Assembly (NCBI RefSeq): GCF_001509795.1
Contig: NZ_LLZN01000042.1
Span: 1-64,000, forward strand
Direction: 5' to 3'
Origin: Streptomyces sp. NRRL WC-3605
Lineage (GTDB): Bacteria; Actinomycetota; Actinomycetes; Streptomycetales; Streptomycetaceae
DNA: 64,000 nt
Below, piece after piece: positions 16,620-25,807 of the stretch; position 1 is the stretch's first letter; each line of letters begins with the position of its first letter. The translations under genes and the position numbers were made by a program. The notes beneath the pieces were generated by a model. That model was not told the DNA's origin. It saw only the letters and a list, made by a program, of their open reading frames with translations, and did not search any database.

Positions 16620-17078
16620 ATGCCCCCTCACCGCACCCCGCGGACCCGGACCGCAGTCCTGCTGACGGCCGCCGCGCTCGGCGTCGCGGCCCTCACCTCG
16701 TGCTCGGACGACTCCACCCCCTCCTCGGTCGCGAGCAGGGCGGCGTCCGCGTACGCCTCGGCGACGGCGGAGGCGGGCCGCGCGCTCGACGAGATCAAGG
16801 GCGGGGTGAACGCCAAGAGCGCCGTGAAGGTGGGCGGCACCACGACGAACTCCGACGGGCGCGCGGAGGCGGAGATCACGGTGGAGAACACCACCGGCTC
16901 GACGAAGTCCTTCGCCGTGCAGGTCGACTTCAAGGACGAGGACGGCAATCTGCTGGACGCGGCCGTGGTGACCGTGTCCGACGTGGCGGCGGGCGGCACG
17001 GCCAAGGGCACCGCCCGCAGCACCCGCGACCTCGGCGGCCAGGTGCGCGCGGAGGTGGCGCGGGCGGTGCGCTACTGA
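16620..17078 (+). CDS. Lipoprotein with FxLYD-like domain
   Basis: A 152-residue exported lipoprotein. The signal peptide ends in the lipobox LTSC (Cys at about residue 28). The mature part has a short helical stretch and then a beta-rich domain (AEITVENTTGSTKSFAVQVD followed by a DEDGNLLDAAVV segment) resembling FxLYD-type modules. Such proteins sit on the outer face of the membrane; the partner is unknown. GGAG lies five bases before the ATG. It converges with the Ig-like protein gene 30 bp away. Confidence 0.85.
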   Translation: MPPHRTPRTRTAVLLTAAALGVAALTSCSDDSTPSSVASRAASAYASATAEAGRALDEIKGGVNAKSAVKVGGTTTNSDGRAEAEITVENTTGSTKSFAVQVDFKDEDGNLLDAAVVTVSDVAAGGTAKGTARSTRDLGGQVRAEVARAVRY

Positions 17079-17108
17079 GCGGTGCCCTTACGGCTCTCGG
17101 TACGGCCG

Positions 17109-17864
17109 TCAGCCGGCCACGGTGATGTCGATCTGCTCGCTCGTGGCGGACACCCCGTTCAGCGTGGCCGTCGCCTGGAGGCGGCCCGGCCCGGCGGCCA
17201 GGGGGATACCCGGCACGCACGACCAGGTGCCGTCCGGCGCGGCGGTCGCCGAGCAGACCTCCTGCTCCAGCGCGTCCACCACGGTGACCTGGGCGCCCGG
17301 GTAGGCGGTGCCCGAGGTCTCGGGCGAGCCGCCCAGCGCCACCCCGGAGTCGGGGCGGGACAGCGTGGGCGCGGGCAGCCCCACCGTCACCGCGCAGCCG
17401 CCGCGCTGGTGGACGGTGCCCTTGGCGTCCCGCAGGTCCAGGGTGCAGTCGGGGAGCCGGGTGCCCGGTTCGGCGTCCGGCGACACCGTCAGCACGAAGG
17501 GGAACGTACGGCCGTGCCAGGCGCCGGCGGCGGCCGTCCCCTGGAAGGCGTACGAGGCGCTGTGCCCGCCGGCGGCCACCGAGCCCCGGAAGCCGGAGGC
17601 GGCGAACGGCACACCCGTCACCCGGGTGCCGGCCGGTGCCGTCAGCGTCAGCACGCTGCCGGCCCCGAGGGGCGCGCCCTCGTAGCCGCCGGCCTGGACG
17701 ATGCCCGCGCGGCCGGGCTCGATGGTGGCGGACGCCCACAGCTCGTGGCCCACGGGATCGGGTGAGCCGCCGGCCGCGCGCGCCGTACCGGGCGGGCCGG
17801 CCGCGAACAGTGCGCCGGCGGCGGCCAGCGCGGCGAGGATCGTCGTCTTCCGGGTCCTGCTCAT
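17109..17864 (-). CDS. Secreted Ig-like domain protein
   Basis: A 251-residue protein with a clear signal peptide (MSRTRKTTILAALAAAGALFAAG to ARA). The mature part is beta-rich. Its C-terminal half looks like a bacterial Ig module (YPGAQVTVVDALEQEVC and GPGRLQATATLNGVSA) with cysteines that could form disulfides (PDCTLDL/GGCAV and EVCSAT/WSCVPG). There is no enzyme motif or wall anchor. It probably functions as a secreted binding protein, by analogy only. ATG at 17864 with a GGAG some ten bases upstream. Confidence 0.82.
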   Translation of the reverse strand: MSRTRKTTILAALAAAGALFAAGPPGTARAAGGSPDPVGHELWASATIEPGRAGIVQAGGYEGAPLGAGSVLTLTAPAGTRVTGVPFAASGFRGSVAAGGHSASYAFQGTAAAGAWHGRTFPFVLTVSPDAEPGTRLPDCTLDLRDAKGTVHQRGGCAVTVGLPAPTLSRPDSGVALGGSPETSGTAYPGAQVTVVDALEQEVCSATAAPDGTWSCVPGIPLAAGPGRLQATATLNGVSATSEQIDITVAG

Positions 17865-18051
17865 CGTCGGGGGAGCTCCTCACATACCTCGGCGGTACCC
17901 CCCCCTCGCCGCGATTCTCGCGGCCCCGGCCCCGCCCGGCCCGCGCTCGGCGCCCGGACGGGGCCGGAGGGAGGACTGCTACCACCCGTCCGGGCGCGGC
18001 GGCGCTCCCGGGCCAGGCGTCGCGCGCCCGCCGGGGATCACGGGACAGCCC

Positions 18052-19716
18052 TCAGGCGAGCCAGGCCGTCGTGTCCGGGGCGAGCCGGCCCGACTCCAGC
18101 GGGGCGCTGGTGAGCAGCACCTCCCCCGGTGGCAGGTCGACGGTCCCGGCGGAGAGGTTGGCCACGCAGCGCCAGCCGTCCGAGCGGGCGAAGTGCAGCA
18201 CCCCGGCCGGGGCGTCCGGCGCCCAGCGCATTTCCTCGCCGTCCAGTAGCTTGCGGCGCAGCCGCAGGGCCCGGCGGTACAGCTCCAGGGTCGAGCCCTC
18301 CACGCCGTCCTGCGCCTCGACGGCGTACGCGGCGAAGCGCTCGGGCTGCGGCAGCCAGGCGCCGCCCGCGCCGAAGCCGTACGAGGGGCCGGTCGTCGTC
18401 CACGGCAGCGGCACCCGGCAGCCGTCGCGGCCCTTGCGCACCCGTCCGGTCTGCTCCCACACCGGGTCCTGGAGGACCTCGACGGGCAGGTCGGCGACCT
18501 CGGGAAGCCCGAGCTCCTCGCCCTGGTAGACGTACGACGAGCCGGGCAGCGCCAGCATGAGCAGGGTGGCGGCGCGGGCGCGGCGCAGGCCCGCCGCCTC
18601 GTCGACCTCGGGGGCGTGCCCGCCGGACAGCAGCCAGGCGTTGTCGTCGGTGCCGGGCGGCAGCATCAGCCGGGAGGTGTGCCGGACGACGTCGTGGTTG
18701 GACAGCACCCAGGTGGCGGACGCGCCGGCCGAGCGGGCGGTGGCGAGGGAGTCGGTGATGATCCGGCGCAGCTCCTCGGCGTCCCAGCCGGCCTGGAGGT
18801 ACTCGAAGTTGAACGCCTGGCCGAGTTCGTCCGGGCGGGCGTACAGGGCTCGGCGGGCGCTCGGGTTCACCCAGGCCTCGGCGACGGCCATGCGGGGCGG
18901 GCGGTAGGAGTCGAGGATCTTGCGCCAGTCGCGGTAGATCTCGTGGACCTCGTCGCGGTCGTAGAAGGGGTGGCTGCCGGGCGGGAGGTCCGGGAGCGCG
19001 TCCTCGCGGCTCAGCTCGGGAGTGCCGAGGTCGCGCAGCGGTTCGCTCAGATCCTTGGCGAGGGCGTGGGCGACGTCGACGCGGAAGCCGTCGACGCCCC
19101 GGTCGGACCAGAACCGCAGTGTGGTCCGGAAGTCGGCGCGGACCTCCTCGTTCCCCCAGTTCAGGTCCGGCTGCTGCGGGGTGAACAGGTGCAGGTACCA
19201 CTGCCCGTCGGGCACCCGCTGCCAGGCGCTGCCGCCGAACACGGACTGCCAGTCGGTGGGCGGGAGTTCGCCGTGCGCGCCGCGTCCGTCGCGGAAGACG
19301 TAGCGTTCCCGGGCGGCCGAGCCGGGTCCGGCGCGCAGGGCCTCCTGGAACCAGACGTGCTGGTGGGAGGTGTGGTTGGGGACCAGGTCGACGATGACCT
19401 TCAGACCGAGGCGGTGGGCCTCGGCGACGAGGACGTCGAAGTCGTCCAGGGTGCCCAGGCGCGGGTCGACGTCCCGGTAGTCGGCGACGTCGTAGCCGCC
19501 GTCGGCCAGCTCGGACGGGTAGAAGGGGCTCAGCCACAGGGCGTCGGCGCCGAGGGCGGCGATGTGGCCCAGGCGCTGGGCGACGCCCTTCAGGTCCCCG
19601 AGCCCGTCGCCGTCGCCGTCGGCGAAGCTGCGCGGGTACACCTGGTAGATGACGGCCTGGCGCCACCAGTCGGGATTGCTGGACGAGAGGTCGGGCGTGG
19701 TGGTGCGGACGGTCAC
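18052..19716 (-). CDS. GH13 alpha-glucosidase
   Basis: Cytosolic alpha-glucosidase of 554 residues, (beta/alpha)8 barrel of glycoside hydrolase family 13. Visible motifs: DLVPNHTS (110-117), GFRVDVAH (210-217, nucleophile Asp214), AEAW (acid/base Glu280) and SNHD (His341, Asp342). It starts WWRQAVIYQVYPRSF, typical of oligo-1,6-glucosidase and maltase relatives. It likely releases glucose from imported maltose-type oligosaccharides. No sugar ABC transporter is adjacent. The GTG start has GGAGA four bases upstream. Its promoter region is shared with the divergent LAETG protein. Confidence 0.95.
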   Translation of the reverse strand: MTVRTTTPDLSSSNPDWWRQAVIYQVYPRSFADGDGDGLGDLKGVAQRLGHIAALGADALWLSPFYPSELADGGYDVADYRDVDPRLGTLDDFDVLVAEAHRLGLKVIVDLVPNHTSHQHVWFQEALRAGPGSAARERYVFRDGRGAHGELPPTDWQSVFGGSAWQRVPDGQWYLHLFTPQQPDLNWGNEEVRADFRTTLRFWSDRGVDGFRVDVAHALAKDLSEPLRDLGTPELSREDALPDLPPGSHPFYDRDEVHEIYRDWRKILDSYRPPRMAVAEAWVNPSARRALYARPDELGQAFNFEYLQAGWDAEELRRIITDSLATARSAGASATWVLSNHDVVRHTSRLMLPPGTDDNAWLLSGGHAPEVDEAAGLRRARAATLLMLALPGSSYVYQGEELGLPEVADLPVEVLQDPVWEQTGRVRKGRDGCRVPLPWTTTGPSYGFGAGGAWLPQPERFAAYAVEAQDGVEGSTLELYRRALRLRRKLLDGEEMRWAPDAPAGVLHFARSDGWRCVANLSAGTVDLPPGEVLLTSAPLESGRLAPDTTAWLA

Positions 19717-19860
19717 GCGGTCTCCTCGTGGATGGGTACGGCGACATCACCAACACTGTCCACTTGGCCCGGAAAGCGAACACCGCGCAGAGCGGATCGA
19801 ATCATTCCTCGTGTGACGAGATCGTGATGACCGTTTGAACTTCCCTTGTGTTTCCGCAGG

Positions 19861-19889
19861 TTGACACGAGTGATCCGCCCCAAGACGAT
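19861..19889 (+). promoter_or_regulatory. Candidate promoter of the LAETG protein gene
   Basis: TTGACA at 19861-19866 and GACGAT at 19884-19889 are 17 bp apart, a good vegetative-type pair. The coding start is about 75 bp further downstream. Confidence 0.45.
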
Positions 19890-19969
19890 GTGCTCACGCT
19901 GTGGCGCATGTGACCAGTGGGCCCAGTGTTTTCTTCTTCGACCACTCTCCACCCCACGAGGGGATACGC

Positions 19970-20908
19970 ATGTCCATAGCGAGACGTGTCACCGGACGGC
20001 GCCTGCTGGGGGCGGGCGCCGCGTCGCTCGCCCTGTGCGCCGCGACCGTCGCCTCCGCCTCCGGCGCCTGGGCCCACGGCTCGGGCGGCGACGGCTGGAA
20101 CTCCGGCGGCAGCTACCGGCCGGGCACCGGCGCCGGCACCCGGACCGCAACCGACCGCTGCGAGTTCTCGCTCGACGGCACGCACTTCACGGCCTCCGTG
20201 AAGGTCGACGACCAGAACCTGAAGGTCACCGGCGACGGCAAGGCCCACATCACCGTGCGCGCCGCCTCCGACGCCACGACCTGCACCGCCTCGCTCGCGT
20301 CCTACCTCGCCCACGGCTCGACCTTCGCCACCTCCGGCGAGCAGGTCTTCGTCGACTTCGACACGGTCACGGTGAAGCCGGGCGCCACCGACACCCTCGA
20401 CATCGCCGTCCCGGACGCCGGCTGCTTCGCGCAGATCGACCTGTACCGCGGGGCCGTGAAGTTCGACGGGAAGCACGACGCGAACGACGGCTTCGAGCAC
20501 GGCGACCTGCCCAAGGGTCCGGACCGCCCGGTCATCAAGGACAAGCTGATCGCCGCCTGGAACGGCGGCACGAAGGACTGCACCACCGAACCGCCGGCCA
20601 CCGAGGAGCCCCCCGCCACCGAGCCCCCGGCCACCGAGCCCGGCACCCCCTCGGAGCCGGCGCCGTCCACCCCGGCCGACGAGACGGCCCCGCCCGCCTC
20701 CGAGACGCCCGGTGACGAGTCGCCGGCCCCGGAGCCGTCCGGCTCGACGAGCGCGCCGGCGCCGAAGCCCCAGGGGGGCGGCGGCGACCTCGCGGAGACC
20801 GGTGGCAGCAGCGCGACCGGTCCGATCGCGCTCGGCGCCGTGGTGCTGGTCGCGGGCGGCGCGGCGTTCGTCGTCGCCTCCAAGCGGCGCCGCTCGGCCC
20901 GCTCCTGA
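19970..20908 (+). CDS. LAETG-anchored cell-surface protein
   Basis: Exported protein of 312 residues. A long signal peptide (RRVTGRRLLGAGAASLALCA) leads to a globular domain with four cysteines (about residues 25-210), then a Pro/Glu/Thr stalk with repeated PPATE units. The C terminus has the sorting signal LAETG, a hydrophobic helix (GPIALGAVVLVAGGAAFVVA) and KRRR. LAXTG signals are recognised by class E sortases in Streptomyces. No class E sortase is present in this window. GAGGGGA precedes the ATG. The ligand of the globular domain is unknown. Confidence 0.92.
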   Translation: MSIARRVTGRRLLGAGAASLALCAATVASASGAWAHGSGGDGWNSGGSYRPGTGAGTRTATDRCEFSLDGTHFTASVKVDDQNLKVTGDGKAHITVRAASDATTCTASLASYLAHGSTFATSGEQVFVDFDTVTVKPGATDTLDIAVPDAGCFAQIDLYRGAVKFDGKHDANDGFEHGDLPKGPDRPVIKDKLIAAWNGGTKDCTTEPPATEEPPATEPPATEPGTPSEPAPSTPADETAPPASETPGDESPAPEPSGSTSAPAPKPQGGGGDLAETGGSSATGPIALGAVVLVAGGAAFVVASKRRRSARS

Positions 20909-20920
20909 GCGAGGACGCCG

Positions 20921-20955
20921 ACGGGGGCCCGGGGTTCACCGCCCCGGGCCCCCGT
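20921..20955. terminator. Bidirectional hairpin between LAETG gene and nucleoside hydrolase
   Basis: A 14-bp perfect stem ACGGGGGCCCGGGG / CCCCGGGCCCCCGT with a 7-nt loop lies between two convergent stop codons. Confidence 0.75.
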
Positions 20956-20984
20956 GCGTGTGCGTAGGGGGGGCCGACGGGCCG

Positions 20985-21956
20985 TCAGAAGCCCGCGACC
21001 GTCTCCAGATAGAGCTTCACGAACCGGTCCACGTCGACATCGAGGGCCACGTCCACCAGGGACTGCTCGCGCAGCCCGGCGTGGATCTCGGACTCGCCGG
21101 GCCGGGCGCGCCGGTCCACGAGGGTCTGCCCGCGCGTGGGCCCGGGTGCCAGGGACACCTCCACCGGGAGCAGCCGGGTCGTGATCCCCGCCGGGTCCAC
21201 GACCGCGCAGACCGCGCCCGCGTCCCCGATGCCGCCGGCCTCCGGGTCGCCGTCGACGTCCGGTGCGGCGGGCCGGTGCGCGAGGAGGTCGCCGGCGAGC
21301 CGGGCGCCCGGTTCCGCGCTCTCCCGCAGCCGGCGGACGTCGGCGCCGGACACCACGACCCGCTGGAAGACGTCCAGCCCGTACATGGTGGTCGGCACCC
21401 CGGCGGAGAGCAGGATCGCGGCGGCCTCCGGGTCGTGCCACACGTTGAACTCCGCGACCGGCGTGGCGTTGCCGCAGGCGACCGCGCCGCCCATGAAGAC
21501 GATCCGCTCGATGTTGTCCGTGACCTCGGGGTGGGTGCGCAGCAGCAGGGCGATGTTGGTGAGGGGCGCCGTCGGGATCAGGGTGACCGGGCGCGGGGAC
21601 GCCAGGATCTCCCGGCGCAGCAGTTCCACCGCGCCGGTGTCGGACGGGGCGCGGGTCGGGGCGGGCAGGCTCATGTCGCCCATGCCGTCGTCGCCGTGCA
21701 CATGGCGGGCCGAACGGGACGGCTCGATCAGCGGGCGGGCGGCCCCGCGGGCGACCGGGACGTCCGGGGCGCCGGCCACCTCCAGCACGGTCAGGGTGTT
21801 GCGGACGACGCCGTCCACGTCCGTGTTGCCGGCCACGCAGGTCACCGCGCGCAGGTCCAGCCCCGGATGGCGTACCGCGAACAGCAGCGCGAGGGCGTCG
21901 TCCACGCCCGTGTCACAGTCGATGATCACCGGGATCGGCCGGCCGTCGTTCGTCAC
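20985..21956 (-). CDS. Nucleoside hydrolase (IunH/RihA type)
   Basis: Cytosolic N-ribohydrolase of 323 residues. The N-terminal calcium-binding motif DCDTGVDDALALL (13-25) defines the inosine/uridine hydrolase family. LTNIALLLRTHP, FMGGAVACGNATPVAEFNVW and HDPEAAA supply the rest of the active site. It splits ribonucleosides into base and ribose for salvage. GTG at 21956 was chosen because AGGAG lies seven bases upstream. The frame extends further upstream without a ribosome site. The C terminus is typical. Confidence 0.93.
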   Translation of the reverse strand: MTNDGRPIPVIIDCDTGVDDALALLFAVRHPGLDLRAVTCVAGNTDVDGVVRNTLTVLEVAGAPDVPVARGAARPLIEPSRSARHVHGDDGMGDMSLPAPTRAPSDTGAVELLRREILASPRPVTLIPTAPLTNIALLLRTHPEVTDNIERIVFMGGAVACGNATPVAEFNVWHDPEAAAILLSAGVPTTMYGLDVFQRVVVSGADVRRLRESAEPGARLAGDLLAHRPAAPDVDGDPEAGGIGDAGAVCAVVDPAGITTRLLPVEVSLAPGPTRGQTLVDRRARPGESEIHAGLREQSLVDVALDVDVDRFVKLYLETVAGF

Positions 21957-22266
21957 GGCGGGTCTCCTGTCTGGAGCAGTGCGGTGGCGGGCCCTACGAA
22001 CCGACCTTACGGTGTCGTACAGGTGGAGTGCGTCGCCGTATGACGTCGCCACGCGGATGCGCGTGCGCGGCGTCATACGGCGTCTCCGCTGTCCGGGGCC
22101 GGGTGCCTCTCGCGCGTTCGGGGCCGGTGCCGTGGACGGCGGGCCGCGCGGCCGGGGTGTCACCCGGACGGACCGGCGCGCTGGTGGGGCGGGGCCCGCG
22201 GTGGTGCCTTGGGAACACGTGCCGACCTCGAGCGCGTCCCCCGTCCCAGCCCAGGGAGGCCCTGCG

Positions 22267-23025
22267 ATGCCCCGTCCCCCGGCCCGTGCACTCGTCGCCC
22301 CGGCGCTCTCGGCCGCCGCCCTGCTGTCCGTCTCCGCGTGCGCGCTCGCCGGTCAGGAACAGGCCGCGCCCCCGCCCGTGAACGTCCCCGCCTCGCAGTC
22401 CCCGGCCGCCGCCCCGACCCTCACCGAGGCGCAGGCCAGGGCCGCGCTCGTCACCGAGGCCGACCTCGGGGAATCGTGGGTGCCCACCCGTGGCTTCGCG
22501 ACCTGGCGTGAGGCCATGCTGAAGGCGACCGCCGAGCCGGGTGAGTGCGCGGGCCTGCTCGACGCGCTGTACGCGGACGACTTCTTCGGGCCTGACGCCA
22601 CCACACGGGCGGCGGTCGGGCTGGACGACGAGTGGGGCGGCGCCCAGCTGCGCTACCAGGTCGTCGCCCACCGCCCGGACGCTCTGGACCAGGCACTGCG
22701 CCGGCTCGGCGAACTGCCGGAGCGGTGCGGGTCGTTCACCGCGGAGGCGGCGGGCGGGCCGCTGTCCGTGGAGGTCAGGGCGGTCGGCCTGCCGGAGATC
22801 GGGGACGCCCGGCAGGCCCTGCGGATCGTCGTCGGCGCCGTCTCCGAGTACGAGGACGCGCCGCGGCTCACCCTCGACGTGGCCGCCGTCCGGGTGGGCG
22901 ACGACGCGATCGCCGTCACCAACGGCAGCCTCGGCGAGGTGCCGTCCGAGGCCACCCTGACCGCCGTCGAGCTGGGCACGAGCCGGCTGGAGGAGGTCAG
23001 GAAGCGGGGCCGGGCCGAGGTCTGA
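22267..23025 (+). CDS. Lipoprotein with PknH-type sensor-like domain
   Basis: A 252-residue exported lipoprotein. Signal peptide ends in the lipobox VSAC (Cys at about 24). After a short Pro-rich linker, a ~200-residue domain follows with two conserved cysteines (PGECAGLL and PERCGSF) and the segment LTEADLGESWVPTRG. This resembles the extracellular PknH/LpqN-type sensor fold seen in many actinobacterial lipoproteins. It would sit on the outer membrane surface. GGAGG eight bases before the ATG supports the start. Confidence 0.85.
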   Translation: MPRPPARALVAPALSAAALLSVSACALAGQEQAAPPPVNVPASQSPAAAPTLTEAQARAALVTEADLGESWVPTRGFATWREAMLKATAEPGECAGLLDALYADDFFGPDATTRAAVGLDDEWGGAQLRYQVVAHRPDALDQALRRLGELPERCGSFTAEAAGGPLSVEVRAVGLPEIGDARQALRIVVGAVSEYEDAPRLTLDVAAVRVGDDAIAVTNGSLGEVPSEATLTAVELGTSRLEEVRKRGRAEV

Positions 23026-23050
23026 ACGGGGAACTCCCCCTTCAAGCCCC

Positions 23051-23329
23051 TCAGACCATGCGCTCCACGGCGTTCTTGGCCTCCGCGAGGCCCGCGCCGG
23101 TGACCTCCCGGTACACCTTGATCGCCTGGATCTTCTTGTCGGCCCGCAGCAGGGCCGCCACCTCGGCCAGGCGCGGGTCCTCCTCCCGCAGCCCCAGGTG
23201 CCCGAGGACCAGGTCGAGCTTGTGCTCGAGCCGGGCCGCGCGCCGCTCCGCCTGGGACATCCGGCTCTGCATGCTCAGCAGGAGCAGGACGCCGGCGGCC
23301 ACCGCGAGGATCACAGCCATCGTCTCCAT
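23051..23329 (-). CDS. Membrane-anchored L7/L12 C-terminal-like protein
   Basis: A 92-residue protein with an N-terminal membrane helix (MAVILAVAAGVLLLL), a short coiled linker (AERRAARLEHKLDLVLGHLG) and a C-terminal segment KIQAIKVYREVTGAGLAEAKN that matches the ribosomal protein L7/L12 C-terminal domain. It is not a ribosomal protein: it has a membrane anchor and lacks the L7/L12 dimerisation domain. Function unknown. Start at 23329 (METMAV); the ATG at 23320 is an alternative. Confidence 0.85.
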   Translation of the reverse strand: METMAVILAVAAGVLLLLSMQSRMSQAERRAARLEHKLDLVLGHLGLREEDPRLAEVAALLRADKKIQAIKVYREVTGAGLAEAKNAVERMV

Positions 23330-23361
23330 ACCGTGGAGGACGCCGCCCGGGCCGCCGGGGT

Positions 23362-24099
23362 TCACTCGATGTCGAAGCGCAACCGGTGGGCCACCACGTC
23401 CTGGGAGACGTCGAGGGCGGTACGGCCCTGCGCGAACGCGTGCGCCCGCAGCCGGGCCAGCGCCTCGTCCGTGCCGACGGCGAGCTGGGCCATGATCATG
23501 CCGGTCGCCTGGTAGAGGGGGTCGTGGTCGGCGGCGAGGCCGCCCAGCCACAGCTCCTCGTCCTGCCCGTCCGAGGCGTGCGGCAGCGCCATCAGCGCCA
23601 TCGTCAGCGTCCTGGCGACCAGCCGCGCCGTGCGCAGGTCCTGGCCGGTGAGCTCGCCGGGGGTGTCGCCGTAGAGGTCGAGGGTGCCGACGCAGACATG
23701 GGCGTCGCCGAGGGGCAGCGAGTACACCGCCCGCACTCCGGCCGCCGTGGCCTGCTGGGCGAAGACCGGCCAGCGTGCCGCGTCCCGCCCGGCGGTCAGA
23801 TCGCCGGCGAGCACGGGGGCGCGGCTGCGGGCGGCCCACTGGCAGGGGCCGTCGCCCAGGGTGGCCTGGATCTCCGTCACGTACGCGGCTCGCGGGCCGG
23901 TCGCAACGAGCTGGACCGGCATCCCGTCGTTGTGCAGCGACACACTGGCTCCGGTGACGGGCAGCAGGTCGACGGCGACCCGGCACAGCCGCACCGGCGC
24001 CTCACCGGGACCGGCACCGCGCAGGCTCTCGGCGATCGCGTCCGCGGCACGCCGTGGCTCGGGCCCCGGTCCACCGCGATGGCCGTCTCTGCGCCGCAC
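23362..24099 (-). CDS. GAF-ANTAR transcription antitermination regulator
   Basis: Soluble regulator of 245 residues. An N-terminal GAF sensor (LLPVTGASVSLHNDG, DGPCQWAARSRAPV, VYSLPLGDAHVCVGTLDLYG) is followed by a C-terminal ANTAR domain (LYQATGMIMAQLAVGTDEAL to DVVAHRLRFD), the three-helix bundle that binds paired RNA hairpins to prevent termination. The ligand of the GAF domain is unknown. The GTG start at 24099 has GGAGG five bases upstream; an ATG nearby is in another frame. It is followed 32 bp later by the L7/L12-like gene, possibly one unit. Confidence 0.92.
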   Translation of the reverse strand: MRRRDGHRGGPGPEPRRAADAIAESLRGAGPGEAPVRLCRVAVDLLPVTGASVSLHNDGMPVQLVATGPRAAYVTEIQATLGDGPCQWAARSRAPVLAGDLTAGRDAARWPVFAQQATAAGVRAVYSLPLGDAHVCVGTLDLYGDTPGELTGQDLRTARLVARTLTMALMALPHASDGQDEELWLGGLAADHDPLYQATGMIMAQLAVGTDEALARLRAHAFAQGRTALDVSQDVVAHRLRFDIE

Positions 24100-24359
24100 A
24101 CATGCCTCCCGGTGTGGCAACGGGCAGCGATCCGGAGGCTCCCGACCGCCCACCCCGGACCAGCCCCGACTACCCGTCCGCCCTCCCCCGAAACCCCGCC
24201 CGCCCCGGTCACGGCGGCACCCTCACCAGGCAGGCACCCAAAGCCCTCTCCCCGGCCGACGCACGCCTCCGGGCCGCTCCCCGGGCAGTCCGCCCGGAGA
24301 GGACCACACGGTGCCGGACCGGGTGCGAGGGACGTCGGGGAGCACGCCCCGGACACCGG

Positions 24360-25709
24360 TCACAACGGTGGCTGTGCCGGGGCCGGGCCCAGGGTGGTGG
24401 TGCCGGGGGCCGTGCGGTGGCCGAGGCCGGTGCGGTAGGCGTCCAGGGCGGCCTCGACGCGGCCGGTGCGGCGGAGCAGGTCGCCCAGCAGGCGGCACAG
24501 GTCGGCCAGGTCTCCGGCCGCGCCCGCGCGCTCCAGCAGGCTCAGGGCGCGGACGTAGTGCTCCTCGGCGGCCTCGGTGTCCCGGGAGTCCTCGGCGATG
24601 ATGCCGAGCAGCCGGTGCGCGGCGGCGGAGTGCAGCGCGCCGCGCTCGGAGCTGAGGTCGCTGAGGACCTCGTGCAGCAGGGCGGCGGCCTCGGCGGACT
24701 TGCCGCGCCGGTGCAGCACGTCGGCCAGCTCGACGGCGACCTGGCTGGTGTAGAGGGTGGCGCGCTGGGCCGTCAGCATGGTCTGCGCCTCGCGCATCTC
24801 CGCCTCGGCGCGCTCCAGGTCGCCGTTCTGGGCATAGACGTAGCCCCGCATCCAGTGGCAGTTGGCGAGCTCGGTGCGGATCTGGAGCTGCCGGTACAGC
24901 TCGGCGGCCTTCGCGAGCGAGGCGTCGGCCTCCGCGGTCCGGCCCTCGGCGAGCAGGGTGCGGGCCACGGACCGGTGCATCCGGGCCACCAGCGCCGGGT
25001 CCCCGGCCTGCGGGGCGAGGGCCAGGGCGTACTCGGCGGCCTGGGCGGCGCGGGCGTGGGCGCCCATGTCCATGTAGGGCCCGATGACGCTGGCGTACAG
25101 CAGCAGGAGCGCGTCCGGGTCGTGCAGTCCGCCGCGGTTCAGCTCGTCGAGGGCGGACTCCAGGAGGTAGACGGCGTACCGCAGTTCACCGGTGAGGTAG
25201 TGGGAGACGGCCCGGCCCCGCACGGCCGGAGCCCGGGCGGGCAGCGGCGCCCCGGCCGCCGCGAGCACCTGCTCGGCCTCCTCGAAGTGGCCGCGCGCGG
25301 CGTCCAGTTCACCGGCGTCGAGGGCGCAGTCGCCGAGCCCGAGCAGGGCGGCGGCCCGTTCCTCGGCGAGACCGTGGGCCGTCGCCTCGGCGAGCAGGGC
25401 GGTGAACTGCCCGTCCGCCGTGCCGGTGTCGCCGGTGGCGAGGACGCGCTGCGCCTCGGTGAGCCGCAGCCGCAGATCGGTGACGAGATGGGCGGGCCGG
25501 CCGGTGGCCAGCTCCTCGAAAGCGACCCCGAGCCGGTCGGCGATGTGCCGCAGCGCCTCGTCGGAGGCGCGCACCCGGCCGGCCTCCAGGGTGGAGATGT
25601 AGGCGGGGGTGTACGCCGGTTCGGCCAGCTGCCGCTGGGTCAGGCCCCGGTCGGCGCGCAACTGCTGCACCCGGCGTCCGATGGTCCCCGGATCATCACG
25701 GTCCGACAC
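24360..25709 (-). CDS. XRE-type regulator with TPR domain (RRNPP-like architecture)
   Basis: DNA-binding regulator of 449 residues. Helix-turn-helix at the N terminus: IGRRVQQLRADRGLTQRQLA, then YISTLEAGRVRASDEALRHI. The rest is about ten helical TPR-like repeats (for example GDLERAEAEMREAQTMLTAQ). This matches the layout of peptide-responsive Rgg/PlcR/NprR-type regulators, whose TPR groove binds a secreted peptide. Another ligand, or none, is possible. GTG start with GGGGGAG upstream. A 21-bp palindrome sits 52 bp upstream, and a tiny gene for an exported peptide runs divergently. That context suggests a peptide-sensing pair. Confidence 0.9.
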   Translation of the reverse strand: MSDRDDPGTIGRRVQQLRADRGLTQRQLAEPAYTPAYISTLEAGRVRASDEALRHIADRLGVAFEELATGRPAHLVTDLRLRLTEAQRVLATGDTGTADGQFTALLAEATAHGLAEERAAALLGLGDCALDAGELDAARGHFEEAEQVLAAAGAPLPARAPAVRGRAVSHYLTGELRYAVYLLESALDELNRGGLHDPDALLLLYASVIGPYMDMGAHARAAQAAEYALALAPQAGDPALVARMHRSVARTLLAEGRTAEADASLAKAAELYRQLQIRTELANCHWMRGYVYAQNGDLERAEAEMREAQTMLTAQRATLYTSQVAVELADVLHRRGKSAEAAALLHEVLSDLSSERGALHSAAAHRLLGIIAEDSRDTEAAEEHYVRALSLLERAGAAGDLADLCRLLGDLLRRTGRVEAALDAYRTGLGHRTAPGTTTLGPAPAQPPL

Positions 25710-25761
25710 GCTCAACTCCCCCTGGCGCCCTTGCCGTTCCACTGCGACAGCCCCTAGGTTA

Positions 25762-25782
25762 AACCGCGTATTAAACGTGGTT
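25762..25782. promoter_or_regulatory. Candidate operator for the XRE-TPR regulator
   Basis: A 21-bp imperfect palindrome with arms AACCGCGTAT and TAAACGTGGTT matches in 8 of 10 pairs and is AT-richer than its surroundings. It lies between the divergent regulator and small peptide gene. GGTTAA motifs flank it on both sides. Confidence 0.5.
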
Positions 25783-25807
25783 AACCCTTGGCTGTTGCGA
25801 GGTCGCC

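Noticed and set aside
22016..22266. Small gene between nucleoside hydrolase and lipoprotein
   Set aside because: Open frames exist in several phases but none has a ribosome site or recognisable sequence. It is most likely two divergent promoter regions.
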